Source: Deltaproteobacteria bacterium (lineage in GTDB: Bacteria > Myxococcota_A > Polyangia > HGW-17 > JAJRWW01). Taken from it: DNA of 47,090 bases. This document shows, piece by piece, positions 1 through 7,376 of this stretch. The translations under genes and the position numbers were made by a program. The DNA lies in contig JAOZUO010000009.1 of NCBI GenBank assembly GCA_029938605.1, positions 1-47,090 of the forward strand, in the 5' to 3' direction. The notes beneath the pieces were generated by a model that searched no databases, was not told where the DNA came from, and saw only the letters and a list, made by a program, of their open reading frames with translations. Each line of letters begins with the position of its first letter. Position 1 is the first letter of the stretch.

Positions 1-834
1 GAAGCAGCGATAGGAGGTCAGCGGCCCCAGGGTGGAGTCGATGGCCGTCTGGGTGTTGTCATAGAGCTGCGGGTTGGAGCCCGAGCAGTCGTCCTCGTCG
101 GTGATCAGGATGACCGCGAGGAAGGCGTTGTCCCGGATGAACCCGGTGTTGGCCGAGTTGCTGGAGTCCAGGGCCTTGTACATGGCCTCGAGGGGCTGCT
201 CAAAGCCGCAGCCCATGGTGCCCAGGCTGGCCACACAGTCGAACACGTCTTCGAGGGACTCGCCCGTGTAGTTCCGGCAGCGGGGGCAACCCGTGGTGGA
301 GTCCTCCACGAAGGTCGTGGATGGCTCATGGGAGCAGTTCGTCTGGCCACAGGTGTGGGCGGAGCAGTTGGAGCCGTTGGTCTCCTTGGTGATCTCACAG
401 GAGGTGGGCTCCACATCGATGATGTACGGGGCGCCGGTGGGGTTGGCACAGCTACCGGTCACCAGGTTTCCGGCTTCTCCGCCCACCTGCTCGCAGTAGG
501 TGATCTGGAACATGCCCGTGCCCAGGTCGGTGGTGGTCACGCCCAGGTGCACGTTGGGCAGTCCGCCCACCATGTCCTTCAGGGACGTCATGAGCGCCGG
601 GAAGTTCGCCCGCAGGTTGGCCTGCTCACCGGCCATGGACCCCGAGTTGTCGATGACGAACAACATGTCCACGTCCCGCTCCGCCGACTGCGGAATCGAG
701 ATGACCGATCCGATGGCCGGATCTGGGATGGCCCTCTTCATGGGCCTGTTGATACAAGCCAGGGTGAAGATCAGGATCAAGCTAGTGGCTGCAAACCCAA
801 TCAATCTCCATTGGGCCTTGGGCAGCATTTTCAT
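1..834 (-). CDS. VWA-domain lipoprotein, 3' end cut by window edge
   Basis: The frame is open from an ATG at 834 to the left edge (278 codons, no stop), so the C-terminus is missing. The first residues (MKMLPKAQWRLIGF) are positively charged and lead into a hydrophobic stretch ending LAC at Cys27, a signal peptide with an imperfect lipobox. Around residue 57 is DMLFVIDNSGSMAG, the MIDAS motif (DxSxS) of a von Willebrand factor A domain. A Cys-rich segment follows, then AVILITDEDDCSG, a VWA strand typical of deltaproteobacterial VWA lipoproteins. GAGGAGG lies just upstream of the ATG, and a strong sigma-70-like promoter sits at 869-897. Likely an outer-membrane or surface protein with metal-dependent adhesion; the ligand is unknown. 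A second VWA lipoprotein is at 41925-44189. Confidence 0.85.
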   Translation of the reverse strand, partial: MKMLPKAQWRLIGFAATSLILIFTLACINRPMKRAIPDPAIGSVISIPQSAERDVDMLFVIDNSGSMAGEQANLRANFPALMTSLKDMVGGLPNVHLGVTTTDLGTGMFQITYCEQVGGEAGNLVTGSCANPTGAPYIIDVEPTSCEITKETNGSNCSAHTCGQTNCSHEPSTTFVEDSTTGCPRCRNYTGESLEDVFDCVASLGTMGCGFEQPLEAMYKALDSSNSANTGFIRDNAFLAVILITDEDDCSGSNPQLYDNTQTAIDSTLGPLTSYRCF

Positions 835-868
835 GGCATCCTCCTCGGGTGATTCGTTGGTCGGCGCT

Positions 869-897
869 TTTATACCGAATTATTCGTTTTTTCTCAA
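869..897 (-). promoter_or_regulatory. Sigma-70-type promoter of the VWA lipoprotein gene
   Basis: On the minus strand TTGAGA (892-897) and TATAAA (869-874) are separated by exactly 17 bp, about 35 bp upstream of the ATG at 834. The surrounding sequence is AT-rich compared with the coding regions. Predicted from consensus only. Confidence 0.65.
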
Positions 898-1005
898 CCT
901 AGTATAGCTTCTGCAAGTACCGATCCAGAAGAACCGTCTCAACTCAATGTCTAACCAGCCTGAATCTATACTCAAAAACCAACGGTCCCCCCTGTGCCCA
1001 GGCCG

Positions 1006-1053
1006 GGGCGTCAACATAGTTGGCAACACGGGTCCTGGGCGTCAACATAGTTG
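1006..1053. repeat. Two direct copies of a 17-bp sequence, 31-bp period
   Basis: GGGCGTCAACATAGTTG occurs at 1006-1022 and again at 1037-1053. The second copy ends just before the stop codon of the oxidoreductase gene at 1058. The repeats lie about 140 bp upstream of the VWA gene promoter. The 31-bp period is about three helical turns, so a protein-binding site is possible, but no regulator is recognised. Confidence 0.6.
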
Positions 1054-1057
1054 ACAG

Positions 1058-2182
1058 TCATGGGGTCTCTTCGTCGGGGTCTTGATGGTGCTCGTGGATG
1101 ACGATTCCGCGTTGGGCGAGGCTGGAGAGGAACGGATCCGGATCCACGGCCTCCTCGGGGGGTAAAACGCCCACGGATCTCACAGCGCCGTGCACAATGT
1201 CCAGGGCGGCCGCGGCCGCGGGCACGGCAGTCATCCGCTGGATCCGATCCATGAGTGAGTAGCTGACCACTCTGGGCTGGCCGGCCTTGACACCGGTGAC
1301 ATCCACCCGGGCCGCGGACTGGCGGGAGCCGCTGAGCCGGCGGAGGAGCTTGGGGTGCAGCAGCGTTCCGGCGCGGAAGATCATGCTCGCCGCCTGGTCG
1401 ATGGCGATATCGTCCCGGGTGAGCTGGAGGCGGGTTGCCAGGCGTGCGGCCTCCATGGCCATGCGAGGTAGGACCGCGCCCTTGCAGGTCACGTCGTCCA
1501 CGGCGATGGACCGCGGCAGAGTCATCTGCTCGGGGTGGCCCGTGTGCGCCACGGTGGCGGCCTTCAATGGGTAGGGAAAGTTTACCGTCTCGGGCTCCGA
1601 CAGGGCGGGCACGCGGATCCACTTACCGCCCCGAAAACACGGCACGTTACCGGTCACGCAGTACAGCAGGTGCTTGATCACCGCCTGGCCCGAGGCGTCG
1701 GCCGCCGAGCCCAGCCAGCGGATGTCGATGCGCTCGGTGCGATCGAGCTGACGCGAGGCCTTGAGGGCCAGCAGGTTCGTGATTCCCGGAGACCAGCCCA
1801 TGCCGGTCAGGTAGATGAGTCCCCGGCGTTTGGCCTTGTCGTGGAGGCCCAGGAGTCTCTCCACGGGCGTGGCGTCGTCGCAGATATCCACGCCACTAAC
1901 ACCGGCGTCCAATACGGCCCGGGCAATGGGGAGAGCGAAGCGGTAGGCGGGACCGATGCAGTTGACGGCCACGGCGCAGCGCTCCACGGCCCGGATCACC
2001 GTGCGGGCCCGCCCCGCGTCTATCTGCTGAAAGGAGGTCCGCTGCCCGAGGCGCTTGACCAACCGCCTGCCTTCGTCCTCCCGCAGATCGGCGATGATCA
2101 CCGAGACGTCGCTCCGCTCGAGCAGGTGCTCCACCACCCGACGACCGATCTCGCCAGCGCCACCGAGCACGGCGATGCGCAT
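1058..2182 (-). CDS. Saccharopine dehydrogenase-like NAD(P)-binding oxidoreductase
   Basis: A 374-residue protein starting MRIAVLGGAGEIGRR, a Rossmann dinucleotide-binding loop (GxGxxG) at the very N-terminus. CAVAVNCIGP and GVSGVDICDD follow, matching the N-terminal domain of the saccharopine dehydrogenase / carboxynorspermidine dehydrogenase superfamily. The substrate cannot be told from sequence: no lysine or polyamine genes are nearby. GGAG lies 5 bp before the ATG and overlaps the end of the upstream lipoprotein gene (2-bp gap), so the two are almost certainly co-transcribed. The C-terminus is charged and acidic. Family assignment is firm; the reaction is unknown. Confidence 0.85.
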   Translation of the reverse strand: MRIAVLGGAGEIGRRVVEHLLERSDVSVIIADLREDEGRRLVKRLGQRTSFQQIDAGRARTVIRAVERCAVAVNCIGPAYRFALPIARAVLDAGVSGVDICDDATPVERLLGLHDKAKRRGLIYLTGMGWSPGITNLLALKASRQLDRTERIDIRWLGSAADASGQAVIKHLLYCVTGNVPCFRGGKWIRVPALSEPETVNFPYPLKAATVAHTGHPEQMTLPRSIAVDDVTCKGAVLPRMAMEAARLATRLQLTRDDIAIDQAASMIFRAGTLLHPKLLRRLSGSRQSAARVDVTGVKAGQPRVVSYSLMDRIQRMTAVPAAAAALDIVHGAVRSVGVLPPEEAVDPDPFLSSLAQRGIVIHEHHQDPDEETP

Positions 2183-2184
2183 GG

Positions 2185-2706
2185 CTACTCCAGCTCCTTG
2201 GCCTTGTCCCAGTCGAGCAAGCCGTCGATGAGCTTACCCTTCACGTCGATGGTGCCGGACCGCTCGTAGGTGGAGTACACCCCGTCGCAGTCCAGGTCGG
2301 CGTGGGCGCGAATTTTAAACCGCGCCTTGGATCCGGTGCCCGAGGAAATGATCTGGTACTGGTACCGGAAGCTCTCGCCGATGGTGAAGCCCAGCTCCTT
2401 CCAGCCCGCGGACTGCCACAGCTTGGCGTCCGCCCGGTGGGGTTTTTTGCCGCAGGGTATGTGCGCGGGACTGGGACCGGCGGACGGGAATCGATAGCCG
2501 GCCTTGTCCTTGGCGCGGGCGCGGTGGCGGGCCAGGGCCTGGTAAATACGCTCTATGTTCTCGTTGACCTCTGCGGTCCAGAGCATGGCGTTGTACTCTT
2601 GACGCTTCTTCATCTTCGGACAGCCTGAAAGCGCTACCACCAACCCCAATAGACCCACCAGTGCCGCTACCCAAAGAATCACGGACCTGCGATTGAATCG
2701 GATCAT
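2185..2706 (-). CDS. Small lipoprotein with type IV pilin-like globular domain
   Basis: 173 residues from the ATG at 2706 (MIRFNRRSV...). Longer in-frame starts at 2724 and 2748 have no better ribosome site and put extra residues before the charged N-terminus. A transmembrane stretch ends in LSGC, a canonical lipobox. The mature part has an alpha-helix (NENIERIYQALARHR) and then a region that resembles the C-terminal domain of deltaproteobacterial pilins: prolines and a Cys, a WxxxGF motif, YQYQIISSGTGSKARF, and HADLDCDGVYSTYERSG in the place of the usual GDLDGDGxxSTF. No prepilin leader is seen. First gene of a pair with the downstream oxidoreductase. The pilin comparison is from memory of the family and needs a profile search. 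Confidence 0.65.
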   Translation of the reverse strand: MIRFNRRSVILWVAALVGLLGLVVALSGCPKMKKRQEYNAMLWTAEVNENIERIYQALARHRARAKDKAGYRFPSAGPSPAHIPCGKKPHRADAKLWQSAGWKELGFTIGESFRYQYQIISSGTGSKARFKIRAHADLDCDGVYSTYERSGTIDVKGKLIDGLLDWDKAKELE

Positions 2707-2803
2707 GGCCCGAGACCATACCATAGGTCCGAGGGAAAGAGGGAACACCGGGCCATGGTTTGAGGTTCCCAGACCTACTTATTCGTGGGCGGACCCAATC
2801 GGC

Positions 2804-2832
2804 TTGAATTGGCTCGGTGATTTTTCTATAGT
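2804..2832 (+). promoter_or_regulatory. Sigma-70-type promoter of the XRE-cupin gene
   Basis: TTGAAT (2804-2809) and TATAGT (2827-2832) are separated by 17 bp, 40 bp upstream of the ATG at 2873. It sits in the 166-bp divergent gap shared with the pilin-like lipoprotein gene. Confidence 0.6.
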
Positions 2833-2872
2833 CGCCATACGACAAAACCCATCGGCGACGAGGTAGCGAATC

Positions 2873-3463
2873 ATGAGCGACGAGATTCAGGGATTGAAGA
2901 TAGGGGACAAGCTCCGAGAGCGCAGGGAGGCACACGGTTTAACCACCATCCAGCTCGCCAAGCGCTGCGACCTGTCCGAGGCGCGGCTCATGGCCATCGA
3001 AGAGGGCTTCGCCATGCCCACCATCTCCACTCTGCTCCGTATCGCCCGGGAGCTCGGGGTGGGTGTGGGCTATTTCTTCAAGGACGAGGAAGTAAAAAAG
3101 CCCGTGGAGGTGATCCGCACCCAGGACCGGATCAAAGTCGCTCAGGAGAAGAAGGAAGGGGTCAGCGAGGGGCTGTACTACAACTACGAGGCCCTCACCA
3201 TCACCTTCCCCAATGCGGCCATGAAGCCCTTCTTCGTGGAGGTAAAGACCGGCGACCACGCACACATTGAGCCCGCCTCCCACAAGGGGCAGGAATTCAA
3301 CTATGTGCTCGAGGGCGAGGTGGAGTGGCGCTCGGACACCGAGTCCCACACGCTCAAGGCCGGCGACGCCATCTACTACAACAGCGAGATCCCCCACAAG
3401 ATCATCGGCCGCGGCGACACCAACGCCAAGGTCCTCGCAGTCGTGTACGACGACAACGAATAG
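2873..3463 (+). CDS. XRE-family regulator with C-terminal cupin domain
   Basis: 196 residues. Residues about 8-66 form a Cro/C1-type helix-turn-helix (LRERREAHGLTTIQLAKRCD through LLRIARELGVGVGYFF). Residues about 110-190 form a cupin_2 barrel (HIEPASHKGQEFNYVLEGEV; LKAGDAIYYNSEIPHKI), the likely small-molecule sensor. GAGG lies 9 bp before the ATG, downstream of a good promoter. Transcribed away from the pilin-like lipoprotein and oxidoreductase pair, which may be among its targets. Relatives often control acyl-CoA, amino-acid or polyamine metabolism; the ligand here is unknown. Confidence 0.9.
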   Translation: MSDEIQGLKIGDKLRERREAHGLTTIQLAKRCDLSEARLMAIEEGFAMPTISTLLRIARELGVGVGYFFKDEEVKKPVEVIRTQDRIKVAQEKKEGVSEGLYYNYEALTITFPNAAMKPFFVEVKTGDHAHIEPASHKGQEFNYVLEGEVEWRSDTESHTLKAGDAIYYNSEIPHKIIGRGDTNAKVLAVVYDDNE

Positions 3464-3482
3464 CGCAGCCCAAAGACCCACA

Positions 3483-4844
3483 ATGCGAACCTTCATGCCG
3501 TACGACCCGGGCCGGCCGGGTCGGTCCGTCCGTCTGTTGAGGCTCCTGATCCTGGCGATCACTGCTTTGGGCACCGCCTCGGGCACTGTCTGGAGCACCG
3601 CCTCATGCTCGGGTCCGGATAAACGCGCCAAACCCCCGCGACCGCCGGCGGCGAAGAGGGACGTCACCACCGGGATCATCGTGCAGCTTCGCCTTGCGGT
3701 GGAGGCCTTTGACACGGTCTTCGACATGCGGGCCCCCGAGCAGGACCTGCTCCCCATGTTGGTCCACGCCTGGGCCACCTTCTACGGCTGGGAAGATCCG
3801 GCGGCCACGGCCCGGGCCCGCTACGAATTCACCGAAAAACTCTGCAGGGCACGGCTGCCCAACCTCTCGGACCCACGAGATCTGTTCGATTGCATGGATA
3901 GGCTGCGGGAGGCGCTGCTGCAGGATCTCCTCTGGTCCACGGACCGATATATCAAGGCCGGCCACCCGAACAAGGTGGGTAGCTACAGCCTCAAGCAGAT
4001 ACGCAAGGAGATCGCGCTGCGGCTCCACCAATTCCAGGCCTCGATGACCCTGCGCCGGCAGCGGCGAGCACGGCGACGCCTCTTCAGGGTGGACCGGTGT
4101 CGCCTCCTCCAGCCCGTGGCTCCGGTGCTCGGCGCCTCTCCCCGGGACCTGTCCCTCAACGGCTTCCCCGTGATCACCCGGAACTCCGGCTCCTTCGAGA
4201 AGTTTGCCGACCACGAGCTAGAAGGGCTCCGGCACCAGCTGGAGAGCCGGCTCATGGAGAGCGGGCCCGCGGGCAAACAGCCGGAGCAGTTGATCCTGGC
4301 CTTGGACCGACGGCTGGGCGGAAAACCGCTGCTGCGACTCATCGGACTGGCCAGTGGTCTGGGGGTCTCCCGGGTCTGCTTGAAGGTCGAGCGCAGGGGG
4401 CGATTCACTGTGCCCTGCTGTCTGCCCATACGACTGTCGCCCAAGGTGGTCCGTCCACGACCGGCCCTGGAGTTGGACGGCCAGGGCCTGCACCGGGTCA
4501 CCGAAAAACACCGCCTCCTCATCTCGACGGACCCCGGAGCCGTGACACGAGCACTCAAGGAGTTGGGCGCCGGTGCCGGGAAGCCTCAGCCGCCCCTGGT
4601 GGTCCTACCCGGCGCTACGCCTTCGATGCTGATAAAGACCATCGCCGCCCTGCCCCTGACCACGGTGGTGGAGATCATTCCAGCTGGGGTGACCCTGACC
4701 CCACCCAAGGGGACCTCGCCCAAGGGGACCACACCCCAGCCCATATCCTGGCCTGGGTACCGGCCCGGACCCTGGCATAATCCCTCCGGTACGCCGCCCC
4801 CCGATACACCGCGCCCCGGGCCCAAAGCACCACCCGGACGCTGA
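3483..4844 (+). CDS. Putative exported protein, possible tandem ExbD-like subdomains
   Basis: 453 residues from the ATG at 3483, 19 bp after the regulator. The frame is open further upstream, but that part overlaps the regulator. A hydrophobic segment (LLRLLILAITALGTAS) is followed by Ser-Cys and a basic proline-rich stretch, suggesting an exported protein or lipoprotein with a weak lipobox. The middle has an Arg-rich helix. Two segments, LILALDRRLGGKPLLRLIGL... with VSRVCLKV, and PPLVVLPGATPSMLIKTIAA with VVEIIP, have the strand-helix-strand spacing of the periplasmic domain of ExbD/TolR; this is a weak, inferred likeness. The C-terminal 60 residues are rich in Pro, Gly and Thr. No confident function. 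Confidence 0.6.
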   Translation: MRTFMPYDPGRPGRSVRLLRLLILAITALGTASGTVWSTASCSGPDKRAKPPRPPAAKRDVTTGIIVQLRLAVEAFDTVFDMRAPEQDLLPMLVHAWATFYGWEDPAATARARYEFTEKLCRARLPNLSDPRDLFDCMDRLREALLQDLLWSTDRYIKAGHPNKVGSYSLKQIRKEIALRLHQFQASMTLRRQRRARRRLFRVDRCRLLQPVAPVLGASPRDLSLNGFPVITRNSGSFEKFADHELEGLRHQLESRLMESGPAGKQPEQLILALDRRLGGKPLLRLIGLASGLGVSRVCLKVERRGRFTVPCCLPIRLSPKVVRPRPALELDGQGLHRVTEKHRLLISTDPGAVTRALKELGAGAGKPQPPLVVLPGATPSMLIKTIAALPLTTVVEIIPAGVTLTPPKGTSPKGTTPQPISWPGYRPGPWHNPSGTPPPDTPRPGPKAPPGR

Positions 4845-4866
4845 TTCTCACTTTTCGGGGGGTAGA

Positions 4867-5073
4867 TCAGGCGTCGTCTGGAGAGACATTTCCAGCCCGC
4901 TGATCGAGCTCGGCCTCGGCGATCAGCTTCCGTAGACGCTCTTGCAGGGTGACTATCCGGACGGTCAGCTCGCCCAGCCGCTCATGACTAGCCACCGCCA
5001 TGCGGGTCAGTCCGCTCAAATCACCTGCGAGTTGATCAAAATCCATCGCCTCAAGGATAGACAGCGCGGCCAT
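4867..5073 (-). CDS. Small coiled-coil protein
   Basis: 68 codons on the strand opposite its neighbours, filling most of the gap between the preceding gene and the DUF72 gene. It encodes an amphipathic helix with heptad-like hydrophobic spacing (LGELTVRIVTLQERLRKLI), somewhat like SlyX-type small coiled coils. A shorter start at 5046 (MDFDQLAG) has a GAGG close by; neither start has a convincing ribosome site. It could be spurious. Confidence 0.4.
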   Translation of the reverse strand: MAALSILEAMDFDQLAGDLSGLTRMAVASHERLGELTVRIVTLQERLRKLIAEAELDQRAGNVSPDDA

Positions 5074-5093
5074 GGAATGTCAACGTGTAGCTC

Positions 5094-5819
5094 ATGACTG
5101 ACTACACAGAACCACGCATTGGCACCGTCGGCTTCGACGGCGCTCCCAAGCGCACCTACGCCAAACTCAACCTCGTCGAGTACCAGGACTCCTTCACCGG
5201 GACACCGTCGCCCAAATCCCTGGGCAAGCTCCGCCGCGCCGCAGGGGAGGACTTCTCCTTTGTGCTGCGCGCCTCGGCGGCTATCACCCACGCTCAAGAG
5301 CCGTTTATGGCGAAGCTGAAGCTGTCTTATCTACCCAAGGGCCGCCAGCCCACCGAGCCCTTCGACTCGGGGAAGGTGGGGCAGGCGGCTTGGCGCTGGA
5401 CCCAGGAGGCGGCCCAGGCCCTGGGCGCCGAGGCCATCTTCTGGCAGACCCCGGCGACCTTCCGTCCCACTCCAGCCAACCGGAAGCGGCTCTCGTCCTT
5501 CGTACAGAAGAACGTGACCGACGAGCTCCCGGTGATCTGGGACAGTCAGGGACTCTGGGAGATCCAGGAGCTGGTGGCCGCGAGCCGGGATCTGGGGCTC
5601 ATCCCCGCCTACGACCCGCTGCTGGAGACGGCGCCCCTGCCTGGCAACAACTACCTGCGGGTCCTGGGCAGAGCCCGCTCCGTACACGGCCTGAGCGCCG
5701 ATGAGCTCTACCTCCTGGCCGACGCGGTGGAGGCGTGCGATTTCCCCCGGGTCGCCCTGCACACCCCGTCGCCCTTTCGGGACGCTCGCTCCCTGGTCAA
5801 GGTGTTGACCGGAAGCTGA
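5094..5819 (+). CDS. DUF72 (YecE-like) family protein
   Basis: 241 residues matching the DUF72 TIM-barrel-like family: KLNLVEYQDSFTGTPSPKSL and EDFSFVLRASAAITH at the N-terminus, AIFWQTPATFRPTPANRKRL in the middle and PVIWDSQGLWE. The biochemical role of the family is not established, though phosphodiesterase-like or nucleic-acid roles have been proposed. Its TGA overlaps the ATG of the RqcH-like gene (TGATG at 5817-5821), so the two are translationally coupled. There is no clear Shine-Dalgarno at its own start. The sequence looks intact. Confidence 0.85.
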   Translation: MTDYTEPRIGTVGFDGAPKRTYAKLNLVEYQDSFTGTPSPKSLGKLRRAAGEDFSFVLRASAAITHAQEPFMAKLKLSYLPKGRQPTEPFDSGKVGQAAWRWTQEAAQALGAEAIFWQTPATFRPTPANRKRLSSFVQKNVTDELPVIWDSQGLWEIQELVAASRDLGLIPAYDPLLETAPLPGNNYLRVLGRARSVHGLSADELYLLADAVEACDFPRVALHTPSPFRDARSLVKVLTGS

Positions 5820-7300
5820 TGTCCCTGTCGGCCCAGGAAATATCCGGGGTTCTGGCCGAGGTCACCGAGGCACTGGTGGGCAGTCGGATCCGCCGCATTC
5901 ACCAGCAGGATCCCCACACCCTACTCCTGCGGACCAAGGAATCCATCCTCTGTATCTCCTGCCATCCGAGGGCCTGTCGGATCCACCTGGTGGATCAACT
6001 CCCCGAGCGCATCGCCGCGCGAGACTTTTGCATGGTGCTCCGCCGGCGGGTGGCGGGCAGACGGATTGCGGGCCTGGACCAACCCGGCGGGGATCGCTTC
6101 GTCCGGTTGCGCTTCGAAGAGCGCCAGATCGAGACCCCGGAGCTGATCCTCTACGCGGAGCTCACCGGCCGCCACGCCAACCTGCTGCTGGTGCAGGGGG
6201 AGACGATCCTCGGCTCTTTGGTTCCAAATCGATCTCGCAAGCGGAACCTGGCGCCGGGTCAGCCCTATGTTGGTCTGGCTCCACAAGTCGTCGATAAGCC
6301 CGTCCCTTCTCGCTTCTCCGGCTCCCAACCCAGCGCAGCGATCACCGCCCACTACGGTCCACTCCTTCAGACCTGGAAGGTGGACGATGCCCGGAGATCC
6401 CTGACTCTCCCTTTACAACGCAAGCTTCGCTCCCGCCGTCGACTGGTTCGGAATCTGGGTCGGGATCGTCTGGCCCATGAGGCCCGACTGGCCGGGCAGC
6501 GATCCGGAGATCTGCTCCTGGCTCAGCTTGCCCGGGTGAAACCCCGCAGCGACTCGGTGACCCTGGCGGATCTGTTCTTCGAGGGGGAGGGGGCGCCGCC
6601 GCAGGTGGTGATCTCCCTGGATCCACGTCTTTCGCCGACGGACAACGCCCAGCGCTACTACCGCCAGGCCACCAAGGCCCGGCGGGGCATCGCCGCCCTG
6701 GACGAAAGGATCCCCGAGATGGCGGCCGAGGTAGACCAGCTCGAGGCGGCCCTCGATACCCTCCGCGCGGCGGATGGACCTACCCTGGAGCGACTCGCAG
6801 CCGAGGCGGCGCCCAGGGATCTTGCCCTCAAGGACCGACGAAAGCGCAAAAAAAAGGGGACCCCGAAACGCACGCCCTATCTGGCCTTCGAGGCCTCGGG
6901 TGGGGAGCCGATCCTCGTGGGCCGATCGGCCAAGGACAATGATCGTGTCACTTTTTCTGTGGCCCGGGGGAGGGACGTCTGGCTTCACGCCCGGGATGTC
7001 ACCGGGTCCCACGTGGTGCTGCGACTCGACGGTGGAGGCGACCCGCCCCACGAGAGCCTGGTGGACGCCGCCTGCCTGGCCAAACACTACAGCGACGCGC
7101 GAAGGTCCGCCCACGCCGACATCACCTGGACCCTACGCAAGCACGTGCGCGCCAGCTCCACGGCGGGACGGGTGTATATCGCTCAGGGTCACACCCTGCG
7201 GGTGAGTGAAGATCCGTCGCGCCTACGGCGGCTTCAGGAGGGTCGCTCCGAAATCGCGCGGCTACTGCAGGGCCTCGGCAAGGACGGGGACACGGATTGA
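5819..7300 (+). CDS. rqcH: NFACT family protein, RqcH-like ribosome quality control factor
   Basis: 493 residues from the ATG overlapping the DUF72 stop. The N-terminal NFACT-N domain (about 1-190) starts SAQEISGVLAEVTEALVGS. A coiled-coil region lies about 275-345 (ALDERIPEMAAEVDQLEAAL). A basic linker RKRKKKGTPKR precedes the C-terminal NFACT-R domain with the signature DVWLHARDVTGSHVVL and a C-terminal VYIAQGHTLRV. Family members bind stalled 60S/50S-peptidyl-tRNA and recruit tRNA-Ala to add alanine tails. It is shorter than Bacillus RqcH (about 570 residues). The symbol is by family; activity is not tested. The ORF also extends upstream into DUF72, which is not coding in this frame. Confidence 0.85.
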   Translation: MSLSAQEISGVLAEVTEALVGSRIRRIHQQDPHTLLLRTKESILCISCHPRACRIHLVDQLPERIAARDFCMVLRRRVAGRRIAGLDQPGGDRFVRLRFEERQIETPELILYAELTGRHANLLLVQGETILGSLVPNRSRKRNLAPGQPYVGLAPQVVDKPVPSRFSGSQPSAAITAHYGPLLQTWKVDDARRSLTLPLQRKLRSRRRLVRNLGRDRLAHEARLAGQRSGDLLLAQLARVKPRSDSVTLADLFFEGEGAPPQVVISLDPRLSPTDNAQRYYRQATKARRGIAALDERIPEMAAEVDQLEAALDTLRAADGPTLERLAAEAAPRDLALKDRRKRKKKGTPKRTPYLAFEASGGEPILVGRSAKDNDRVTFSVARGRDVWLHARDVTGSHVVLRLDGGGDPPHESLVDAACLAKHYSDARRSAHADITWTLRKHVRASSTAGRVYIAQGHTLRVSEDPSRLRRLQEGRSEIARLLQGLGKDGDTD

Positions 7301-7376
7301 CACTGCCCGATCGCTGCTCTACGTTTTGCTGCTCGACGCTTCGCCGGTCTTCACACGCACAGTAGGAGTTGCAGCC

